64,000 nt of DNA from Neopusillimonas maritima (GTDB lineage Bacteria; Pseudomonadota; Gammaproteobacteria; Burkholderiales; Burkholderiaceae_B), in the NCBI RefSeq assembly GCF_003576595.1, contig NZ_NQOU01000001.1, forward strand, positions 250,337 through 314,336, in the 5' to 3' direction. Below, piece after piece: positions 9,926 to 17,885 of this stretch. The stretch's first letter is position 1. Each line of letters opens with the position of its first letter. The translations under genes were made by a program, and so were the position numbers. The notes under the pieces are model-generated. The model had not been told where the DNA came from. It was given only the letters and a program-made list of their open reading frames with translations, and did not search any database.

Positions 9926-11173
9926 ATGTTCACCATTCTGTTTGTTGCCTTTCTGTTTGCCGATATCGTGACGCGCCTTTGGTTGGGCTGGCGCCAAATT
10001 CGCCATGTTCACCAACATCGCAACGAAGTGCCGGCTGCATTTGCCGACCGTATCAGCCTGCGCAGTCATCAACGAGCGGCCGACTACACGCACGGCAAGA
10101 TCCAAGTCAGCATGATGGAAACCCTGGTGGACGCAGCCGTTCTGATAGGGCTTACCTTATTGGGCGGCTTGCAATTCCTGGATGTTGAACTGGCCCGCCT
10201 TATCGAGAATGAAATGGTGCGTCAATTGGCCCTTATCGGCTCTGTGGTATTAATTATGGGGGTGGTAAACCTGCCCTTTTCCTTATGGCGCAAATTTCGC
10301 CTTGAAGCACGTTTTGGCTTCAACCGAATGACACCCGCCCTGTTTTTCAGCGACCTGGCGAAGGGATTACTGGTTACCCTGATTCTGGGCCTGCCGCTGG
10401 CGGCCCTGGTCCTTTGGGTTATGGGTAACGCGGGCGCCAACTGGCATTGGTGGGCCTGGGGTATTTGGGTGGCTTTTAACCTGGCCATTATGTGGCTATT
10501 CCCCACCGTCATTGCACCGCTGTTCAACAAATTCACCCCGCTGGACAACCCCGAACTGGCTGAACGTATTCATAATCTGGCGAAACGTTGCGGCTTCGCG
10601 ATCAACGGCTTGTTCGTCATGGACGGATCAAAGCGTTCGGCACACGGCAACGCGTATTTCACCGGCTTCGGCAAATCGCGTCGCATTGTGTTTTTCGATA
10701 CACTGCTTTCAAAATTATCCGGCGAGGAAATCGAAGCCGTACTGGCGCATGAGTTGGGACACTTCAAGTTCAAGCATATTATTAAACGCATGGCCCTAAG
10801 TTTCCTCCTGGCCCTCATCTTCTTTCAGGTATTGGGATGGCTCTCGCAACAAGTTTGGTTTTACACCGATCTGGGTGTTATTCCGCAACTGGGTCGACCA
10901 AACGACGCGCTGGCATTGATACTGTTTTTCCTGGTTGTTCCCGTTTTCACATTCTGGGTTACGCCATTATTCAGTTTGTTGTCGCGGCGCGACGAATTCC
11001 AGGCCGACCATTTCGCCGCCCAACAAGCCAGCCCCGATGCATTGGTATCGGCGTTGGTCAAACTGTACGACGATAACGCGGCTACGCTCACCCCCGACCC
11101 CCTCCACTCCGCTTTCTACGATAGCCACCCTCCGGCGGCCATTCGTATCCAAAAACTGAAGTACGGTCTTTAA
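9926..11173 (+). CDS. M48 family zinc metallopeptidase (Ste24/CAAX-type)
   Basis: Membrane-embedded metalloprotease of 415 residues from the ATG at 9926 (a GTG two codons upstream is also possible; neither has a clear Shine-Dalgarno). The order is several N-terminal membrane helices, the zinc motif LAHELGHFKFKHIIKR near 275, two more helices, then DEFQADHFAAQQA with the third zinc ligand and the tail HSAFYDSHPPAAIRI. This matches bacterial Ste24-like proteins, whose substrates are poorly known. It is followed closely by rsgA on the same strand. Confidence 0.9.
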   Translation: MFTILFVAFLFADIVTRLWLGWRQIRHVHQHRNEVPAAFADRISLRSHQRAADYTHGKIQVSMMETLVDAAVLIGLTLLGGLQFLDVELARLIENEMVRQLALIGSVVLIMGVVNLPFSLWRKFRLEARFGFNRMTPALFFSDLAKGLLVTLILGLPLAALVLWVMGNAGANWHWWAWGIWVAFNLAIMWLFPTVIAPLFNKFTPLDNPELAERIHNLAKRCGFAINGLFVMDGSKRSAHGNAYFTGFGKSRRIVFFDTLLSKLSGEEIEAVLAHELGHFKFKHIIKRMALSFLLALIFFQVLGWLSQQVWFYTDLGVIPQLGRPNDALALILFFLVVPVFTFWVTPLFSLLSRRDEFQADHFAAQQASPDALVSALVKLYDDNAATLTPDPLHSAFYDSHPPAAIRIQKLKYGL

Positions 11174-11191
11174 GTGCGAAAACCGAACGCC

Positions 11192-12094
11192 ATGGGAAAT
11201 GAAAAAGAAGTTTGTGGCCGGGTCGTCAGCGCGCACGGGCGACATTACACCATTGAGCTAACCGATGGTACCCAACGCACCTGTTTCCCGAAAGGCAAGA
11301 AAACCGATGCCGCCGTTGGCGACAACGTGCTCGTTCAACTGGAGGGCGAGGAAGAAGGGGTGATCGTCAAACGTCTTGAGCGCCGCAATTTACTGTATCG
11401 CTCAGACGACATGCGCACAAAACAGTTCGCAGCGAACGTCGACCTGCTGCTTATCGTCGTAGCAACCACCCCCGCCTTCTCCGACGACCTGGTGGGTCGC
11501 GCCCTGGTGGCCGCGCGGGCCGCCGGCATTGATTGTCTTATTATTCTGAACAAGGCCGACATACAAGAAAATTTAAAGACTGCACGTGAACGCCTTAAAG
11601 CCTTCTCAGCGTTCGACTTACCCGTTATTGAGCTCAGTGCGCTAAACGCCGATCAGGTCAACGCAACCTTGCTTCCGCATTTACGCGATAAAACCTGTTT
11701 GCTACTGGGGCAAAGCGGTATGGGGAAATCAACTTTGTTGAACACGCTTATTCCCAATGCAAAAGCGCAAACCCAGGCCCATTCTATTGCGCTTGATGCG
11801 GGCAAACACACCACCACCAGCACACGCTTATACGATTTACCCCAAGGCGGACATTTAATTGACTCACCCGGCTTCCAGAATTTCGGCTTGTATCACCTGA
11901 GCAATACCGAGATAGAAGCCGGGTTCGCCGAGTTCGCCCCCTACACAGGGCAATGTCGGTTCTACAACTGTTCCCACCGCCACGAACCGGGCTGTGCCAT
12001 TCTGGAGGCGGTAAAAAGCGGTGCCATTCCGCCCTCAAGGCACGCGCTGTACGTAAGACTGCTTGCCGAGAATGAGGCGCAAGGCCGGTATTAA
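11192..12094 (+). CDS. rsgA: Ribosome small-subunit GTPase RsgA
   Basis: Late 30S maturation factor. About 300 residues: N-terminal OB fold (1-70), then a circularly permuted GTPase with motifs in the order NKAD (G4), GQSGMGKSTLLN (G1), a threonine-rich switch and DSPGFQNFG (G3). A C-terminal zinc knuckle follows (CRFYNCSHRHEPGCAI). A GTG at 11174, directly behind the preceding stop, would add six residues; ATG 11192 was preferred because MGNEKEVCGRVV resembles family N-termini. In related species the Ste24-like gene, rsgA and a Nudix gene cluster near rplS, as here. Confidence 0.94.
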   Translation: MGNEKEVCGRVVSAHGRHYTIELTDGTQRTCFPKGKKTDAAVGDNVLVQLEGEEEGVIVKRLERRNLLYRSDDMRTKQFAANVDLLLIVVATTPAFSDDLVGRALVAARAAGIDCLIILNKADIQENLKTARERLKAFSAFDLPVIELSALNADQVNATLLPHLRDKTCLLLGQSGMGKSTLLNTLIPNAKAQTQAHSIALDAGKHTTTSTRLYDLPQGGHLIDSPGFQNFGLYHLSNTEIEAGFAEFAPYTGQCRFYNCSHRHEPGCAILEAVKSGAIPPSRHALYVRLLAENEAQGRY

Positions 12095-12113
12095 CGACCA
12101 AAGGTAACGGCCT

Positions 12114-12875
12114 TTACAGTTGTTTATGTGCAGCGGCCAAATAATGATAGAAATTTCGCACCAATGCCGCCGTCGCGCCCCAAATAAAATAGTGGTTCCA
12201 GGGCATGGAAAAATACAAACGCTGGCGGCCGTCGGGTAATGTTGCCTGGTGAAGCTGATGATGCCGTGGATCCATTAAGTACGACAAAGGCGCTTCAAAA
12301 ACCTCGGCAACTTCCGATTGATCGGGCTGCACGACAAAGCCAGGCTTCACCAACCCAATAACCGGCTGCATGGTATAGCCGGTAGACGTAATAAAACCGG
12401 GTTGCGTTCCAATCAGTTGTATGTGATCGGGCCCAATACCCACCTCTTCGTGGGTTTCCCTGAGCGCTGCGGCGATAACGTCAGCATCATGCAACTCAAT
12501 TCGCCCTCCGGGAAAGCAGATCTGGCCGGCGTGCGACGTAAGGTGGTCCGTTCTGCGTGTAAACAAAACATGCAAACCGTTTTCACGTTGAATGAGAGGA
12601 AAAAAAACGGCGGCCGGAATCATACCGGAATGATCCGGCAACAATAAACCGGTTTCGGGGTCGCGATGAACCAAAAAATCTTTCGCAAAAACCGGTTCCA
12701 CCTGCCACTCAATGTTCCGGCTAAATGCCTGCGCAATGAAGTCTGCCTGTAGTGCAGCGTCCGGCAAAGGATTCAAAACAACATTGGGAGCAATCACGGG
12801 TTGAGTTTGCGGGTCAAACGAAAGTTTGACAACAGGACGTACGCGACACGGAGGAATGGAAGGATTTTGCGACAT
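12114..12875 (-). CDS. Nudix hydrolase, CoA pyrophosphatase type (NudL-like)
   Basis: A 253-residue protein with the Nudix box GGRIELHDADVIAAALRETH plus EEVGI near 122-147, preceded by the UPF0035-like segment LLFTRRTDHL(T)SHAGQICFPGG found in CoA-diphosphatases. Likely hydrolyses CoA or short acyl-CoA to phosphopantetheine and adenosine 3',5'-bisphosphate; the substrate is inferred from the family. Start at 12875; three further codons upstream are possible. It is convergent with rsgA (19-nt gap) and lies directly beyond the rplS terminator. Confidence 0.87.
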   Translation of the reverse strand: MSQNPSIPPCRVRPVVKLSFDPQTQPVIAPNVVLNPLPDAALQADFIAQAFSRNIEWQVEPVFAKDFLVHRDPETGLLLPDHSGMIPAAVFFPLIQRENGLHVLFTRRTDHLTSHAGQICFPGGRIELHDADVIAAALRETHEEVGIGPDHIQLIGTQPGFITSTGYTMQPVIGLVKPGFVVQPDQSEVAEVFEAPLSYLMDPRHHQLHQATLPDGRQRLYFSMPWNHYFIWGATAALVRNFYHYLAAAHKQL

Positions 12876-12888
12876 AAACCACAAAAAA

Positions 12889-12914
12889 ACAAAGGCACCG
12901 CCCGGGGTGCCTTT
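12889..12914 (-). terminator. Rho-independent terminator of rplS
   Basis: AAAGGCACC at 12891-12899 pairs with GGTGCCTTT at 12906-12914 around a GC-rich loop. Read on the minus strand the stem is followed by GTTTTTTTG. It sits 25 nt past the rplS stop, between rplS and the Nudix gene. Confidence 0.88.
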
Positions 12915-12938
12915 GATTAACTGGAGCAGAAAAAGTGC

Positions 12939-13337
12939 TTATTCAGCTGCTTTTTTGTCTGCCTTGCGAACCAGTTTTTCTTTAATACGCGCCGATTTAC
13001 CCGAACGGTTACGCAGGTAGTAAAGTTTAGCACGACGGACGTCGCCGCGGCGCTTGACTTCGATGGAAGCAATTTGAGGGGAGTAAAGCTGGAATGTACG
13101 CTCCACCGCTTCACCCGAAGAAATTTTACGAACGATGAACGAAGAGTTCAAACCACGGTTGCGACGTGCAATTACAACACCTTCATACGCCTGCACACGC
13201 TTGCGGTTGCCTTCAACCACGTTTACGTTAACAACAACGGTATCGCCAGGCCCAAACTCGGGGCGGGGTTCACCATTGGTAAGACGAGCAATTTCTTCTT
13301 GCTCCAACTGTTGGATAAGATCCACGATAGACTCCAT
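12939..13337 (-). CDS. rplS: 50S ribosomal protein L19
   Basis: Ribosomal protein at the 30S-50S interface; 132 residues with typical sequence ([54 protein letters not shown]) and a lysine-rich tail. In most beta-proteobacteria it is the last gene of rpsP-rimM-trmD-rplS. Here the upstream 600 bp hold no trmD but repeats resembling an insertion-sequence end, a small unknown gene and etfA, so the operon has been split. A separate promoter is proposed at 13446-13474. Confidence 0.97.
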   Translation of the reverse strand: MESIVDLIQQLEQEEIARLTNGEPRPEFGPGDTVVVNVNVVEGNRKRVQAYEGVVIARRNRGLNSSFIVRKISSGEAVERTFQLYSPQIASIEVKRRGDVRRAKLYYLRNRSGKSARIKEKLVRKADKKAAE

Positions 13338-13445
13338 AAATCATCATGTTCAGGGCATGTTTGAATAACACATTTTTACGGCATGTTTAAACCACATGCT
13401 TTGTTTGTAAAAAGCCCAGCAGAGGATGAGGTTGCAAAGCCCACA

Positions 13446-13474
13446 ATTATATAAGAGAAAGAAGAGTATGAAAA
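13446..13474 (-). promoter_or_regulatory. Candidate sigma-70 promoter of the orphaned rplS
   Basis: Minus-strand -35 TTTTCA (13469-13474) and -10 TATAAT (13446-13451) are separated by exactly 17 bp, about 110 bp upstream of the rplS start. The -35 hexamer touches the first base of the direct repeat at 13474, so the promoter may have been created at, or carried in by, the rearrangement junction. Predicted from sequence only. Confidence 0.55.
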
Positions 13475-13546
13475 GCGGACATTTCTATTTAGCGTTGACA
13501 GCGGACATTTCTATTTAGCGTTGACATTTCTATTTCACTTTGACAG
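13474..13546. repeat. Tandem direct repeats resembling an IS21-family end
   Basis: A 26-bp unit at 13474-13499 is repeated exactly at 13500-13525, and a third, shortened and slightly altered copy fills 13526-13546. On the minus strand each full unit starts TGTCAACGCTAAATAGAAAT and ends GTCCGC. Multiple terminal repeats beginning TGTCA and containing AAATAGAAATGTCC are what I recognise from IS21-family elements. No istA/istB sequence is next to it, so this looks like a solo end left by a deletion or recombination. Confidence 0.6.
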
Positions 13547-13840
13547 TTAAAAACCGCCTAAAGTACCCAGCCACATAAGACCCGGAATGGTTGCCCCCCA
13601 AACCACTACCAAAAAAACATCTGAAACCATTGCGGCACGGGTAAGCTTACCTTTGTTTTTGGTGCCGCCTGCATCAGTGCCACTGCCAGCATAGTGGCCG
13701 GACGGCGACGATTTCGAACGTGGAAAAGACGCCGAGGGTGTAAAGGGCCATTTTGATACGCCGGATTGATTCGGGCCGCGTGTTTGACGGCCGTTTTTCG
13801 CTGTTTCGGCGCGGTGGCCGTTATGTGTAAAGGAATTCAT
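13547..13840 (-). CDS. Small protein of unknown function with a C-terminal membrane segment
   Basis: A 97-residue frame, not recognised. Residues 1-65 are polar and rich in Ser, Gly, Lys and Arg with no obvious fold. Residues 68-97 (AAMVSDVFLVVVWGATIPGL then MWLGTLGGF) form a hydrophobic helix that runs to the very C-terminus, as in tail-anchored small membrane proteins. The stop codon directly abuts the IS21-like repeats, so its 3' end may have been altered by them. Codon use resembles its neighbours. It could be a real small gene or a chance frame. Confidence 0.45.
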   Translation of the reverse strand: MNSFTHNGHRAETAKNGRQTRGPNQSGVSKWPFTPSASFPRSKSSPSGHYAGSGTDAGGTKNKGKLTRAAMVSDVFLVVVWGATIPGLMWLGTLGGF

Positions 13841-13899
13841 GCTTGCCTCGCTATTAAGCCTTTATTAAGCCTGTTTGAACCACATACAAACAGAAACTG

Positions 13900-13962
13900 A
13901 ATAAAAAAATTCACTGTTGTTAAACACAGTATTCTTATACTGTATAAAACAACAGTGAATTT
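13900..13962 (-). terminator. etfBA terminator formed by a nested palindrome
   Basis: A perfect 15-bp inverted repeat (AAATTCACTGTTGTT at 13907-13921; its complement at 13948-13962) encloses a second perfect 7-bp hairpin (ACAGTAT-TCTT-ATACTGT). Read on the minus strand, downstream of etfA, the outer stem is followed by a run of T. It should end etfBA transcription 60-120 nt after the etfA stop. The second, inner stem is unusual for a simple terminator. Confidence 0.75.
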
Positions 13963-14023
13963 AGCAAGCACTTTTTCGTGCAGTAAATCGTTTGGTCGGG
14001 CTGAACCCGGCCGCCGGCACAAT

Positions 14024-14953
14024 TTACAACGCGTCGGTAAGCTCAGGCACGGCTTTGAATAAATCCGCCACCAAGCCGTAATCGGCCACCCCGAAAATCG
14101 GTGCCTCGGCGTCTTTATTGATTGCCACAATAACCTTGGAATCTTTCATGCCGGCCAAGTGCTGAATGGCACCGGATATCCCTACCGCCACATACAACTG
14201 CGGCGCAACGATTTTGCCGGTTTGACCCACCTGCCAATCGTTCGGGGCATATCCTGAATCAACCGCGGCACGCGAAGCGCCCAACGCGGCACCCAGCTTG
14301 TCGGCCAACGGCTCAAGAATTTTGAAGTTTTCCGCGCTGCCCATGCCACGACCACCGGAAACCACTGCACTGGCACCCGCCAGTTCCGGCCGATCACTTT
14401 TCGCCAGTTCGCGTCCCACAAAAGACGACAAGCCCGAATCGTCGACTGGGCTGACCGACTCAACCGCCGCCTGCCCACCCTCAGGTGCAACGCCGTCAAA
14501 GGCTGTCGTACGAACCGTAATCACTTTCACCGCATCGCCCGACTGAACCGTTGCAATGGCATTACCCGCATAGATAGGACGTTGGAACGTATCAGGGGCA
14601 TCGACCGAAACAATATCGGAAATTTGAGCAACATCAAGCTTGGCGGCCACACGTGGCGCCACGTTCTTGCCTGAAGCAGTCGCCGCAAACAAAATATGAG
14701 AATAATCAGAGGCCAGGGCCAGTACTTGGGCTGAGGCATTTTCAGCCAACCCCTCGGCCAGCGATGCGCCATCGGCCAACAAAACTTTGGCCACGCCTTG
14801 CGCCTTGGCAGCCTGATCAGCCGCTGCCTGGGCGCCTTGACCCATTACCAGCACATGGACGTCACCACCCAACTTCGCAGCCGCCGCCAGGACGTTATAG
14901 GTTGCCCCTTTCAACTGGGCATTATCGTGTTCAGCAATCACCAGAATCGACAT
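14024..14953 (-). CDS. etfA: Electron transfer flavoprotein alpha subunit
   Basis: 309 residues. Together with EtfB it passes electrons from acyl-CoA and other flavin dehydrogenases to ETF:ubiquinone oxidoreductase. The C-terminal FAD-binding domain is complete (VVSGGRGMGSAENF near 197-210, SRAAVDSGYAPNDWQVGQTG, YVAVGISGAIQHLAGM, VAINKDAEAPIFGVADYGLV). The N-terminal half is the usual alanine-rich Rossmann-like domain. It lies 2 nt after etfB, forming the standard etfBA pair. The acyl-CoA-dehydrogenase-like gene at 54.2 kb is a possible but unproven user. Confidence 0.96.
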   Translation of the reverse strand: MSILVIAEHDNAQLKGATYNVLAAAAKLGGDVHVLVMGQGAQAAADQAAKAQGVAKVLLADGASLAEGLAENASAQVLALASDYSHILFAATASGKNVAPRVAAKLDVAQISDIVSVDAPDTFQRPIYAGNAIATVQSGDAVKVITVRTTAFDGVAPEGGQAAVESVSPVDDSGLSSFVGRELAKSDRPELAGASAVVSGGRGMGSAENFKILEPLADKLGAALGASRAAVDSGYAPNDWQVGQTGKIVAPQLYVAVGISGAIQHLAGMKDSKVIVAINKDAEAPIFGVADYGLVADLFKAVPELTDAL

Positions 14954-14955
14954 AA

Positions 14956-15705
14956 TTACACCACCTTCGCTTCGTTCTTCAGTTTATCGACCAACGCCGG
15001 CACATCAGCAACCACCACACCGGCGGAACGCACAGGCGGTTCAGTCACTTTCAATGTCTTAAGACGGGGCGCGACATCGACACCCAACTCATCAGGCGTA
15101 AGAGTGTCAATGGTTTTTTTCTTCGCCTTCATAATGTTGGGCAGCGTGACGTAACGTGGTTCATTCAGGCGTAAATCGGTTGTAACAATGGCGGGCAGCT
15201 TCAAGGAAATCGTTTCAAGACCGCCGTCAATTTCACGGGTGACTTTTGCCGTGTCGCCCGAAACCTCGACTTTGCTGGCAAACGTAGCCTGGGGCCAATT
15301 CAACAACGCAGCCAGCATTTGACCGGTTTGGTTGGCATCGTCGTCGATTGCCTGCTTACCCAGAATCACGAGCTGCGGCGCTTCTTTTTCAACAACGGCT
15401 TTCAACAGTTTCGCAACCGCCAAAGGCTGCAACTCTGCGTCGGTTTGCACTAAAACAGAACGGTCGGCACCAATGGCCATTGCCGTGCGCAAGGTTTCCT
15501 GACATTGCTGAACCCCGCACGACACTGCGACCACTTCCGTTGCCGCCCCTTGCTCCTTCAGGCGCGTTGCTTCTTCAACAGCAATTTCGTCGAAGGGATT
15601 CATAGACATTTTGACGTTGGCGATATCAACGCCGCTTTCATCGGATTTCACGCGTACCTTGACGTTGTAATCAACCACACGCTTGACGGGCACCAAAACC
15701 TTCAT
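14956..15705 (-). CDS. etfB: Electron transfer flavoprotein beta subunit
   Basis: 249 residues, the AMP-binding partner of EtfA. Motifs: [20 protein letters not shown] at the N-terminus, [20 protein letters not shown] near 37-56, the signature [20 protein letters not shown] near 119-138, and the docking region near the C-terminus. A strong ribosome-binding site (CGGAGGAA) precedes the start. It is the first gene of the etfBA pair; the deacetylase gene lies 36 nt upstream on the same strand and may share a transcript. Confidence 0.96.
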   Translation of the reverse strand: MKVLVPVKRVVDYNVKVRVKSDESGVDIANVKMSMNPFDEIAVEEATRLKEQGAATEVVAVSCGVQQCQETLRTAMAIGADRSVLVQTDAELQPLAVAKLLKAVVEKEAPQLVILGKQAIDDDANQTGQMLAALLNWPQATFASKVEVSGDTAKVTREIDGGLETISLKLPAIVTTDLRLNEPRYVTLPNIMKAKKKTIDTLTPDELGVDVAPRLKTLKVTEPPVRSAGVVVADVPALVDKLKNEAKVV

Positions 15706-15741
15706 CGAGCAGTTCCTCCGGGGGATTAAAATTTTTCCATT

Positions 15742-16665
15742 TTACAGCTTAGCCAATGCCTTGACATGGGCAACCGCGCTGCGTCCAAGCGCAGACAAGT
15801 TGTAACCACCTTCAAGAAAGCTAACGACGCGACCCTGCGCCGACGCCTCAGCCTGTGCCACAATTTGTTCGGTGATCCAGGCGTAATCGTTTTCCACCAA
15901 ACCCAGCTGAGCCAATTCGTCTTCCCTGTGGGCATCGAACCCAGCCGATACAAAAATAAACTCGGGTTCAAAAGCCTGCAAGCGCGGCAGCCAATGATCT
16001 GAAATTAATTTTCGAACCACCTCACCGGTTGCGTAGGCCTCAACTGGTATGTTTAACATATTTTCTGATTTTTTTTCAGTGTGTACGTTAGGAAATATCA
16101 AATTCTGATAAAAGCTGCACATCAACACCCTTGAGTCACTCGCAAACATTTCTGCGGTCCCATTCCCATGGTGTACATCAAAATCGATAATAGCGACTTT
16201 TCCAAGATTATATTTTTCAAGTGCATACGCTACAGTTACACCAATATTATTCAAAAAACAGAACCCCATCGCCTGGTCGGGTCGGGCATGATGACCCGGG
16301 GGACGAACCGCACAAAATGCGTTCTGCGCCTGTCTGTTCATAATTTCATCCACCGCCGTTAATCCAGCTCCGGCCGCTGCCAGCGATGCGGCCAACGTAT
16401 GGGGATTCATATAGGTATCCGGATCAACCTCAAAATACCCGCTCGACGGTACATGTTTTTTCAAGAAATCCAGGTGTGCGTGGGTATGAACCCGCAGTAA
16501 ATCGGACTCGCTCGCCTCACGCGCCTCACATGATCGCAGCAACCCCGCAATCCCACTAGCCAGAAACTGGTCATTAATCGCATCGAGGCGTTCAGGACAC
16601 TCGGGATGCCAGCTACCCATTTCGTGCAGATGACAGGCAGGATGAGTAATATATAGGGTCTGCAT
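15742..16665 (-). CDS. Histone deacetylase family protein (class II / acetylpolyamine amidohydrolase-like)
   Basis: Zinc-dependent deacetylase of 307 residues from the Met at 16665 (MQTLYITHPACHLHEMGSWH). The signature RPPGHHARPDQAMGFCFLNN carries the active-site histidine pair, IDFDVHHGNGT the zinc Asp and His, and SAGFDAHREDEL the second Asp; a GGYN loop closes the site. Bacterial members act on acetylated polyamines or proteins; the substrate here is unknown. The start codon lies only 10 nt from that of the divergent mltB and has no Shine-Dalgarno. The frame stays open upstream through the start of mltB, but those residues look non-native. Confidence 0.9.
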   Translation of the reverse strand: MQTLYITHPACHLHEMGSWHPECPERLDAINDQFLASGIAGLLRSCEAREASESDLLRVHTHAHLDFLKKHVPSSGYFEVDPDTYMNPHTLAASLAAAGAGLTAVDEIMNRQAQNAFCAVRPPGHHARPDQAMGFCFLNNIGVTVAYALEKYNLGKVAIIDFDVHHGNGTAEMFASDSRVLMCSFYQNLIFPNVHTEKKSENMLNIPVEAYATGEVVRKLISDHWLPRLQAFEPEFIFVSAGFDAHREDELAQLGLVENDYAWITEQIVAQAEASAQGRVVSFLEGGYNLSALGRSAVAHVKALAKL

Positions 16666-16675
16666 AAGGAAGATT

Positions 16676-17884
16676 ATGTTCAAAGCCGTAAAAGTATTGC
16701 AAGCTTCAATCGTTATGGTTCTGGCGGGATGCGCCTCGGCCCCTAACGTCGCAACCAGCCAGGCACAAAGCCCAGACACTGCTATCCATGACAATCCGGC
16801 ATCGGCCGGCCCAGCGTCTGAAACAATCACCACTTTGGCATACGTCGCACCACGCGCAGCAGAGGCACCGGCCATTCAGGCCGGCGGGTCAATTAACCAG
16901 GCCAAGGGTTTTACCGACGCCAACGGAAGGTTGCTGCCCGACATTCAGGCCTACGCCAACGAAGTATCACAAACCAGAAACGTCCCGCTGAACCATGTTA
17001 CGCGACTCTTGCAAGCCGCTCACTATAACCCAAAGGTTGCTCGGCTGATGACGCCGTCTTCGGGGCGCATAAAACGTAGTTGGGTCACTTATAGAAAACG
17101 TTATGTGGAGCCGGTGCGAATTAACCAGGGCGTGAGTTTCTGGCAAGAGCACCAGGCGTTACTCGACGACACCGCAAAGCGTTACGGCGTGCCGGTATCG
17201 GTCATTGTTGCCATTATCGGCGTTGAAACGCTTTATGGTCGGTATACCGGAAGTTTTGCCGTTCTCGACGCGCTGGCCACCCTGGGCTTCCGCAATCCCG
17301 ACCCGAACCGGCCTGAACGCAGCCAATTGTTTCGCGACCAGTTGGCAGACCTGATTGAACTGGACTGGAAAAAAGAACTCGATGCAATGAACGTGACGGG
17401 TTCATTTGCGGGTGCCATGGGCCTGCCGCAATTCATGCCGGGCAGTTTGCGGCGTTTCGCCGCCGACGGCGACCGGGACAGTAGAATTAATCTGCACCAC
17501 AGTGTTGCCGATGCTGTCGCGTCGGTTGCCCGATTCCTGCGGCTGCACGGCTGGGAGCCCGGCCTGCCGGTTTTCGCACCGGTTACTGTGCCCGCCAACG
17601 CGGCCAAATGGGTCGATGGCGGCCTAACGCCCAATCTAACTTGGCCTGAACTTAACAAAGCCGGTTTCCAGGCGCGCGCCGGGCACGAGAGCGACGCCTG
17701 GACACGCCACCCCGTCGGCGTGATCGACCTGTTGGATGAACCACGCAACCTGGCCGAATACCGGGTTGCTACACCTAATTTTTTCGCATTAACCGAATAC
17801 AACCGCAGCTATTTCTATGCTACTTCGGTGGCTGAACTGGCTAACATCCTGGCTGATCGCATGGGCTACGGGCGCGCATTTTGA
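16676..17884 (+). CDS. mltB: Membrane-bound lytic murein transglycosylase B
   Basis: 402-residue outer-membrane lipoprotein that cleaves peptidoglycan glycan strands. The N-terminal lipoprotein signal has the lipobox LAGC (Cys about residue 19). The catalytic Glu is in GVETLYGRYTGSFAVLDALA near 183. The SLT/MltB signature GSFAGAMGLPQFMPGS and the tail YNRSYFYATSVAELANIL follow. AAGGAAG precedes the start. It converges with cysM with only 1 nt between the stops. Confidence 0.94.
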   Translation: MFKAVKVLQASIVMVLAGCASAPNVATSQAQSPDTAIHDNPASAGPASETITTLAYVAPRAAEAPAIQAGGSINQAKGFTDANGRLLPDIQAYANEVSQTRNVPLNHVTRLLQAAHYNPKVARLMTPSSGRIKRSWVTYRKRYVEPVRINQGVSFWQEHQALLDDTAKRYGVPVSVIVAIIGVETLYGRYTGSFAVLDALATLGFRNPDPNRPERSQLFRDQLADLIELDWKKELDAMNVTGSFAGAMGLPQFMPGSLRRFAADGDRDSRINLHHSVADAVASVARFLRLHGWEPGLPVFAPVTVPANAAKWVDGGLTPNLTWPELNKAGFQARAGHESDAWTRHPVGVIDLLDEPRNLAEYRVATPNFFALTEYNRSYFYATSVAELANILADRMGYGRAF

Positions 17885-17885
17885 G

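Noticed and set aside
13474-13546. Possible small CRISPR-like array (repeated 26-bp units)
   Set aside because: The copies are directly adjacent with no spacers and there are no cas genes; an IS-end explanation fits better.
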